Shown: positions 34,271 to 39,881 of the stretch, one piece after another
Layout: each line of letters begins with the position of its first letter
How positions within the stretch are numbered: the stretch's first letter is position 1
Assembly (NCBI GenBank): GCA_964496575.1
Contig: CAZCAC010000079.1
Location: 1 to 39,881, forward strand
Direction of reading: 5' to 3'
Length of the DNA: 39,881 nt
From: CAZCAC01 sp964496575
GTDB lineage: Bacteria > Planctomycetota > UBA1135 > GCA-002686595
The notes under the pieces: generated by a model
Told to the model about the DNA's origin: nothing
Database searches by the model: none
What the model saw: the letters and a program-made list of their open reading frames with translations, nothing else
Position numbers and translations under genes: made by a program

Positions 34271-36967
34271 ATGGTGTCCGCCAAAGAAAAGGCCCTGGTC
34301 ATCGTCGAGTCGCCGACGAAGGCCCGGACGATATCCAACTTCCTACCGAAGGGCTTCATCGTCGAGGCCAGCATCGGCCATATCCGCGATCTGCCCACGT
34401 CGGCCAAGGAGATCCCCGCCGACGTGAAGGGGGAGAAGTGGTCGCGCCTCGGCATCAACGTCGAGAGCGAGTTCGAGCCGATCTACGTCGTCCCGACGGA
34501 GAAGAAGAAGCAGGTCACCAAGCTCAAGCGGCTGCTCAAGAACGTCGACGTCGTCTATCTCGCGACCGATGAAGACCGCGAGGGGGAGTCGATCTCTTGG
34601 CACCTCGTCGAGGTGCTCCAGCCCAAGGTCCCCCAGAAGCGGCTGGTCTTCCACGAGATCACCCGCGAGGCGATCCAGGAGGCGCTCGACAACCCGCGCG
34701 AGCTCGACGCCCGGATGGTCAAGGCGCAGGAGACGCGCCGGATCCTCGATCGCCTGTACGGCTACGAGATCTCGCCGATCCTCTGGCGCAAGGTCGCCCC
34801 GAAGCTCTCCGCCGGTCGCGTCCAGTCGGTGACGGTGCGATTGATCGTCGAGCGCGAGCGCGAGCGGCAGGCCTTCGTCAAGAGCACCTTCTGGGACCTC
34901 AGCGCCTCCTTCCAGGCGCCGAAGGTGCCGCAGAGCTCTCCCTTCAACGCGGTGCTGGTCACGCTCGACGGCAAGCGTGTCGCTCGCGGCAAGGACTTCG
35001 ACAGCAACACCGGACAGCTCAAGAGCGGCGAGAGTGAGGTGGTCCTGGTCGACGAGCAGATGGCCACCGAGCTCGTCGAGAACCTGAAGAGTGCCTCCTG
35101 GTCGGTCGAGAAGGTCGACCGCAAGCCGTACACCGATCGCCCGGCGCCGCCGTTCACCACCTCGACGCTGCAGCAGGAGGCGAACCGCAAGCTGCGCCTC
35201 TCCGCGCGCGCCACCATGCAGACCGCGCAGCGCCTCTATGAGAGCGGTCTGATCACCTACATGCGGACCGACTCGACGACCCTCTCGGCGCAGGCGATTC
35301 AGTCCTCGCGCGAGCAGATCGAGCGACTGTACGGCCCCGAGTACGTGCCCACCCAGCCGCGCGAGTACCGCACCAAGGTCAAGAACGCCCAGGAAGCGCA
35401 TGAGGCGATTCGCCCCTCGACCGACTTCCGGCGCCCCGAGAGCCTGCGCGATCAGCTCGACGATCGGCAGTACAAGCTCTACGAGCTCATCTGGAAGCGC
35501 ACGATGGCCTGTCAGATGGCGGACGCGAGGGGCCACCGGATGAGCCTGCGCGTCAGCGAGGGTCGCGCGGTATTCCAGGCCTCGGGCAAGACGATCGACT
35601 TCCCCGGCTACCTGCGCGCGTACGTCGAAGGCGCCGACGATCCGACCGCCGAGCTCGCCGACCGCGAGTACGTGCTGCCCGACGTCAGCGAGGGCGATCC
35701 GATGGATCTCGCCGAGCTCGAGTCGAAGAGCCACACCACCCAACCGCCGGCGCGCTACACCGAAGCTTCGCTGGTGAAGGAGCTGGAGGCGCGCGGAGTC
35801 GGCCGGCCGAGCACCTACGCGACGATCATCGACACCATCCTGCACCGCCAGTACGTGGTCAAGCAGGGCACGGCGCTGATCCCGACCTTCGTCGCCTTCG
35901 CGGTGGTCAAGCTGATGGAGCGGCACTTCACCGAGCTGGTGGACGTCGAGTTCACCGCGCGGATGGAGGACGATCTCGACGCGATCGCGGTGGGGGACAA
36001 GGAAGCGCTGCCCTACCTGCGCGCGTTCTACTTCGGCAACGGCGAGGAGGGTCTGAAGGACCTCCTGCGCACCGAGATCGACGCCCGTGACGTCTGCACG
36101 CTGCCGCTCGGCGAGGACAGCGAGGGGCGCACGATCAGCGTCCGTATCGGCCGGTACGGCCCGTATCTCGAGCGCGGCGACGAGCGCGCCACGGTGCCCG
36201 ACGGCGTGGCGCCCGACGAGCTGGACATCGCGCGCGCCGAGGAGATCCTCGAGCGCGGCTCGGGCCCGATCGAGCTCGGGGTCGATCCCGAGACCGGCAG
36301 GAACGTCTACGTCAAGACGGGGCGCTACGGGGCGTACGCCCAGCTCGGCGAGATGGACGACGAGCCGAAGATGAAGTCGCTGTTCCCCGGGATGGAGATG
36401 GACACGACCACCCTGGAGGACGCGCTGAAGTTGCTGCGCCTGCCGCGCAAGGTCGGAGAGGACGGCGAGGGCGAGGAGATCCTGACCGACTACGGCCGCT
36501 ACGGTCCCTACGTGAAGCGCGGTACCGACGCGCGCAGCCTCGATTCGCCGGACGAGATCTTCTCGCTGACCCTCGAACAGGCGCTGGCCAAGCTGGCCGA
36601 GGCTCCCGCCCGTGGAGGACGGCGTCGGGCGTCGAAGGTCCTGCGCGAGCTGGGGACCGATCCCGCGGACGACCAGACGATCAAGCTGCTCACCGGCCCG
36701 TACGGTCCCTACGTCAGCAACGGCACGGTCAACGCGTCGCTGGGCAAGGGTGCGGACCCCGAGAAGGTGACCCTGGAAGAGGCGATCGATCTGATTCGCA
36801 CACGTGAGGCGACCGGGAAGGTGCGCCGGAAGAAGAAGAAGGTCACCAAGAAGAAGGTCGCGAAGAAGAAGGCGACCAAGAAGGTCGCGAAGAAGAAGAC
36901 CGCCAAGAAGAAGGTGACCAAGAAGAAGGTCGCCAAGAAGCAGGCCTCCAACCCGGGCGGCAACTGA
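34271..36967 (+). CDS. topA: DNA topoisomerase I
   Basis: This 898-residue type IA topoisomerase relaxes negative supercoils. The TOPRIM domain shows IVESPTKARTI (~10-20) and ATDEDREGE (~98-106). The catalytic Tyr is in LITYMRTDSTTLS, and EASLVKELEARGVGRPSTYA follows. Instead of zinc ribbons, the C-terminal third has four repeat modules marked by RIGRYGPYLERG, KTGRYGAYAQLG, DYGRYGPYVKRG and LTGPYGPYVSNG. The last ~50 residues are a tail of KKKVTKKK/VAKKKATKK units resembling histone H1 tails, probably for nonspecific DNA binding. The ATG at 34271 (MVSAKEK) is chosen because longer starts add an unconserved Arg/Pro-rich piece. Confidence 0.97.
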   Translation: MVSAKEKALVIVESPTKARTISNFLPKGFIVEASIGHIRDLPTSAKEIPADVKGEKWSRLGINVESEFEPIYVVPTEKKKQVTKLKRLLKNVDVVYLATDEDREGESISWHLVEVLQPKVPQKRLVFHEITREAIQEALDNPRELDARMVKAQETRRILDRLYGYEISPILWRKVAPKLSAGRVQSVTVRLIVERERERQAFVKSTFWDLSASFQAPKVPQSSPFNAVLVTLDGKRVARGKDFDSNTGQLKSGESEVVLVDEQMATELVENLKSASWSVEKVDRKPYTDRPAPPFTTSTLQQEANRKLRLSARATMQTAQRLYESGLITYMRTDSTTLSAQAIQSSREQIERLYGPEYVPTQPREYRTKVKNAQEAHEAIRPSTDFRRPESLRDQLDDRQYKLYELIWKRTMACQMADARGHRMSLRVSEGRAVFQASGKTIDFPGYLRAYVEGADDPTAELADREYVLPDVSEGDPMDLAELESKSHTTQPPARYTEASLVKELEARGVGRPSTYATIIDTILHRQYVVKQGTALIPTFVAFAVVKLMERHFTELVDVEFTARMEDDLDAIAVGDKEALPYLRAFYFGNGEEGLKDLLRTEIDARDVCTLPLGEDSEGRTISVRIGRYGPYLERGDERATVPDGVAPDELDIARAEEILERGSGPIELGVDPETGRNVYVKTGRYGAYAQLGEMDDEPKMKSLFPGMEMDTTTLEDALKLLRLPRKVGEDGEGEEILTDYGRYGPYVKRGTDARSLDSPDEIFSLTLEQALAKLAEAPARGGRRRASKVLRELGTDPADDQTIKLLTGPYGPYVSNGTVNASLGKGADPEKVTLEEAIDLIRTREATGKVRRKKKKVTKKKVAKKKATKKVAKKKTAKKKVTKKKVAKKQASNPGGN
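36826..36945 (+). repeat. Lysine-codon repeat encoding the H1-like tail of topA
   Basis: About 120 bases are built from AAGAAGAAG blocks separated by GTC, ACC or GCG/GCC codons (units of four to five codons). They stay in frame and encode KKK(V/A/T)-type repeats. Such arrays are prone to slippage, so tail length may vary between strains. Confidence 0.8.
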
Positions 36968-37011
36968 TTGCCGGGACGGTCGCCGCCCCTTCAGGGCCGC
37001 GGAGGATCGGA

Positions 37012-38106
37012 ATGCAAATCACCGAGATCAAGGTCGACGGCTACGAGAAGGTGGTCCGTTGCCAGGACGTGAAGTCGGGGCTGTACGCGCTCCTCGCCAT
37101 TCACGACACGACCCTGGGGCCTGCGCTGGGCGGGATCCGGATGTGGCCGTACGCATCCGACGACGAGGCCCTCTTCGACATCCTGCAGCACTCGCGGGCG
37201 ATGACGCTGAAAACCGCCCTCGCCGAGGCGGGGTTCGGTGGCGGCAAGTCGGTCATCCTCGCGAGCCCCAAGCGCGACAAGAACGCGGCGCTGCTCGAGG
37301 CGATGGGGGAGTTCATCGAGAGCCAGGGCGGCCGCTACATCAGCGCCGAGGACATCAACATCGGCCTCGCTGACCTCGAGGTGGTGCGCCGGAAGACGTG
37401 CTGGGTCACCGGTGTGCCGGCGAGCGGCCGCGGCCCGAATCACGCGGCGCGCTACACCGCGGAGGGCTGCGTGGTCGGCTTGCGCGCGGTCGCCGAGGAG
37501 ATCGACGGCAAGATGAGCCTGAACGGCCGGAAGATCGTCCTGCAAGGCGTCGGCGCGGTCGGCGGACAGCTGGCCGTTCTCCTGCAGCAGGAGGGCGCGG
37601 AGGTGACGATCTGCGACACCGACGAGGCGCGCCAGCGGGAGCTCGAGGAGCGGCACGGTCTCGCGGTGGTCGACGATGCGCACCATCTCGACGTCGAGTG
37701 CGATATCTACATGCCGTGCGCGCGTGGCGCTTGCCTCAACGACGAGACGATTCCGAAGCTGAAGTGTAGGGCGGTGGCCGGCTGCGCCAATCGCCAGCTG
37801 CTCGAGCCGCGCCACGGTCAGCTGCTCCGCGATCGGGGAATCCACTACGCCCCCGACTACGTGATGAACGCGGGCAGCGTGATCAACGCCGGCGCGGAGC
37901 TCTCGGGCGAGACCTCCGAGCTCGACATCCGCGCCCGCCTGGTTCGGATCTACAACAACATCAAGAAGGTCTTCGAGGTCTCCCGGCACCTCGACATCCC
38001 GACCAACGAGGCCGCCGAGCGCCTCGCCCTGGAGCGGATCGCGGCGGGGCCGAATCACGCCGAGCCGACGTCGGGGGGCGAGCCCGAGAGCGCCTGCCAC
38101 CTGTAG
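37012..38106 (+). CDS. Leucine dehydrogenase family (Glu/Leu/Phe/Val dehydrogenase)
   Basis: The 364-residue NAD-dependent amino-acid dehydrogenase interconverts a branched-chain or related amino acid and its 2-oxo acid plus ammonia. Catalytic residues are at the positions expected for leucine dehydrogenase: Lys67 (MTLKTA), Lys79 (GGGKS) and Asp114 (AEDIN). The substrate loop GPALGGIRMW is at ~36-45. The Rossmann domain has the GVGAVGG glycine pattern near 182-188. Length matches leucine dehydrogenases (~364-370) rather than glutamate dehydrogenases (~420-450). The exact substrate (Leu, Val or Phe) is not decided by sequence. It lies 44 bases after topA; co-transcription is possible. Confidence 0.9.
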   Translation: MQITEIKVDGYEKVVRCQDVKSGLYALLAIHDTTLGPALGGIRMWPYASDDEALFDILQHSRAMTLKTALAEAGFGGGKSVILASPKRDKNAALLEAMGEFIESQGGRYISAEDINIGLADLEVVRRKTCWVTGVPASGRGPNHAARYTAEGCVVGLRAVAEEIDGKMSLNGRKIVLQGVGAVGGQLAVLLQQEGAEVTICDTDEARQRELEERHGLAVVDDAHHLDVECDIYMPCARGACLNDETIPKLKCRAVAGCANRQLLEPRHGQLLRDRGIHYAPDYVMNAGSVINAGAELSGETSELDIRARLVRIYNNIKKVFEVSRHLDIPTNEAAERLALERIAAGPNHAEPTSGGEPESACHL

Positions 38107-38233
38107 CGATCCGGGGTCGCCCCGCCGAGAGTCAGGGGAATCGGGCCTCGAGACTCAAGAGCCAGGGGTCGTGTGCCGAAGACTCCGGCAGCGCATCCTT
38201 GTTCGGGGAAGCGAGCGGAACAGCAGGAGAGTC

Positions 38234-38641
38234 ATGGCCCTCTTCGAGTGGAACGACAGCTACAGCGTTCAGGTGGCGAGCATCGACGAGCAGCACCTGG
38301 CGCTCATGAACATGATCAACGCCCTGCACGAAGCGATGGGCAAGAGGAAGAGCCACGTGGTGATGGCCGCGCTCCTGGAAGAGCTGGGCAGGTACACGCG
38401 GGAACACTTCTCTTTCGAGGAGTCGAAGATGCAGGAGGCGGGGTACCCCGGGCTCGAGGAGCATCGAATTGCGCACCATGCCCTGATCGAGAGGGTCACC
38501 GAGTTCCAGACGGCCTACGAGGGGAACTCGACCGGCCTCTCCCTGGAGATCATGGAGTTCCTCAAGGACTGGTTGCAGATCCACATCCTGGATGAGGATC
38601 AGCAGTACTCGGCCTGCTTGAAGGAAGCCGGGATCCGGTAG
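38234..38641 (+). CDS. Bacteriohemerythrin
   Basis: The 135-residue four-helix protein with a non-heme di-iron site binds oxygen for sensing, storage or delivery. The ligand pattern is complete: His21 (DEQH), His58 and Glu62 (HFSFEE), His77 and His81 (HRIAH), His117 and Asp122 (HILDED). Trp6 and the VASIDEQH opening are typical of the single-domain family. The start at 38234 has AGGAGA upstream; an earlier in-frame ATG at 38171 adds an Arg-rich, unconserved piece. No fused sensor or signal peptide is present. It stands alone, 127 bases after the dehydrogenase. Confidence 0.95.
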   Translation: MALFEWNDSYSVQVASIDEQHLALMNMINALHEAMGKRKSHVVMAALLEELGRYTREHFSFEESKMQEAGYPGLEEHRIAHHALIERVTEFQTAYEGNSTGLSLEIMEFLKDWLQIHILDEDQQYSACLKEAGIR

Positions 38642-38985
38642 CCGAGGCGATCACTGCCCCGGTGCCAGCTCCGGGAACGTGTGCCCTGCGCCTCTCCAGC
38701 CAGTTTCCAGGCCGCGAGGGCCGCACCCAGGAGACGACGCAGGCAGCGGGCCGAGGATCTCATGGTCGTCTCATGCTGAATCGTGGGCGGTCGGGAAAGC
38801 CCTGGCTCGAGCGCCGGACCCTGTGACTCGCTGTATACGCAAGCGCTACACGCCCGTGAGCGCCAAATGGCCCCGCCACGGAGCACCCGACGAAGGAACC
38901 CGAGGCCGTGGGCGCAGCCGGGTCCTCCGCAGTTGTCGGTCGGAGAGGCCTGTGGCACATTGGCCCACCCCCCAGGTACAGCGCA
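38642..38985. other. Intergenic region without a recognised gene
   Basis: The 344-base gap contains no convincing coding frame. A minus-strand frame has a short hydrophobic start but no recognisable product and overlaps the hemerythrin gene. No clear promoter or terminator was identified. Confidence 0.4.
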
Positions 38986-39881
38986 ATGAACACCAGAACA
39001 GTTCCGAAACGGCTCTCCCTCCTCCTCACGGCGGTCCTGCTGACCGCTGGTGCGTCCACCTTCGCTCAGGATCAGCAGCCGCCGCCGCAGCAGCGCGGCG
39101 GCGCCGATCCCTCCGACGACGCCTTCGACCTGGGCTCCCCGCCCTCGCTGCAGGAAGGCTTGACCGAAGAGGAGATGTGGCCCGCCGCGACCGCCGAGGG
39201 GTGGAAGCAACCCTGCCTCGTGCGCTGGCAGCGCAACTTCGACGACGCCCTGAAGGTCGCGCACGCCGAGAACCGGCCGATCCTCGTCTGCGTGAACATG
39301 GACGGCGAGATCGCCAGCGAGCACTTCGCCGGGGTCCGTTACCGCGAACCGGTGACGGCCGAGCTGATGAGTCGCTACGTCTGCGTCGTCGCCTCGGTCT
39401 ACCGGCACACGCCGCGCGACTACGACGAGGAGGGCCGCCGCGTCCCGTGCCCGCGCTTCGGCACGGTGACCTGCGGCGAGCACATCGAGACCGAGCGCGC
39501 GCTGTACGACAAGTACTTCGACGGCAAGCGCATCTCGCCGCGTCACATCGTGCTCGACCTCGAGGAAGTGGAGCAGCTCGACGTCTACTACTCCTGGGAC
39601 ACGGCGACGGTCTTCACCACCTTCCGCAAGGGGGTCGAGAACTGGCCGGATCCGAACGAACCGCCGGAGCCGACGCTCGAGAACCTGTCCATGAGCGCGA
39701 AGGTCGAGTACCGCGAGCTGCTCGAGAAGACCTACTCCACCGAGGACCGCGAGACGAAGCGCAAGATCCTCCTGCTGCTGGTGCAGAAGCCGGTGGTCGA
39801 CCAGGTGGAGGTGCTGCGCACGGCGATTGTAGGCAGCCGGATTCTGCCAGGACGAGCTCGTCACGCTAATCCAGGTCATTC
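38986..39881 (+). CDS. Secreted thioredoxin-fold protein, 3' truncated by window edge
   Basis: At least 298 residues are encoded from the ATG at 38986 with no stop before the edge. A signal peptide (RLSLLLTAVLLTAGASTFAQ) is followed by a Gln/Pro-rich linker. The core looks like the thioredoxin-like fold: W.RNFDDALKVAHAENRPILVCVNMDGEIASEHF near 80-115, then a strand/helix pattern to RHIVLDLEEVEQLDVYYSW. Where a CxxC redox site would be, the sequence reads MDGEIAS, so disulfide chemistry is unlikely. Several cysteines occur later (CPRFGTVTCGEH). The last ~18 codons use codons unlike the rest of the gene, which may reflect an assembly edge or a frameshift. Function unknown. Confidence 0.65.
   Translation, partial: MNTRTVPKRLSLLLTAVLLTAGASTFAQDQQPPPQQRGGADPSDDAFDLGSPPSLQEGLTEEEMWPAATAEGWKQPCLVRWQRNFDDALKVAHAENRPILVCVNMDGEIASEHFAGVRYREPVTAELMSRYVCVVASVYRHTPRDYDEEGRRVPCPRFGTVTCGEHIETERALYDKYFDGKRISPRHIVLDLEEVEQLDVYYSWDTATVFTTFRKGVENWPDPNEPPEPTLENLSMSAKVEYRELLEKTYSTEDRETKRKILLLLVQKPVVDQVEVLRTAIVGSRILPGRARHANPGH

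Noticed and set aside
38599..39879. 426-residue minus-strand frame opposite the thioredoxin-fold gene
   Set aside because: No domain, crosses the hemerythrin 3' end, and the opposing frame has a signal peptide and a recognisable fold.

Overview
The window is GC-rich, gene-dense bacterial chromosomal DNA, most probably from a member of the Planctomycetota. The pointers are a secreted beta-propeller protein with a cysteine-rich C-terminal domain of a type I associate with that phylum, two sulfatase-type hydrolases, secreted carboxypeptidase-regulatory-like proteins, a HEAT-repeat protein ending in a Trp/Lys/Arg-rich tail, and a secreted thioredoxin-fold protein. No tRNA, rRNA, CRISPR array, transposase or phage gene was seen. 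The last gene runs off the right edge.

Left third (1-16.8 kb): accessory and envelope genes. A secreted orphan faces a sulfatase/ABC-2-type permease pair on the minus strand. Then come the propeller protein, a lipoprotein sulfatase-like hydrolase, and a plus-strand run of alpha/beta hydrolase, YciA-type thioesterase and a toroid/propeller fusion. Two anchored carboxypeptidase-regulatory-like proteins are divergently transcribed. An ABC ATPase follows a protein that looks like a radical-SAM fold without its cluster cysteines. This third carries a duplication scar. The 5' end of the permease occurs twice (3859-4151 and 7981-8278), and the middle of the hydrolase occurs twice (6074-6171 and 8547-8644). 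Only one copy of each gene is intact, and newer genes sit inside the duplicated stretch.

Middle (16.6-27.7 kb): one respiratory operon, nuoABCDHIJKLMN, read from a recognisable promoter. It encodes an 11-subunit complex I. The NADH-oxidising module nuoE, nuoF and nuoG is absent; nuoD is followed directly by nuoH, with a nested inverted repeat in the gap. NuoI carries a long Lys/Ala/Glu-rich tail.

Right third (27.7-39.9 kb): a minus-strand run of DinG-like helicase, L11 methyltransferase-like protein, PEP-CTERM-type sugar transferase and HEAT protein. It diverges from topA (with a lysine-rich tail), a leucine-dehydrogenase-family gene, a bacteriohemerythrin and the truncated thioredoxin-fold gene. 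The helicase has an N-terminal exonuclease-like region whose catalytic acids appear to be gone. Genes are tightly packed, with several stop/start overlaps (ATGA, TTGA) and frequent GTG or TTG starts. No clear intrinsic terminators (hairpin plus T-run) were seen.
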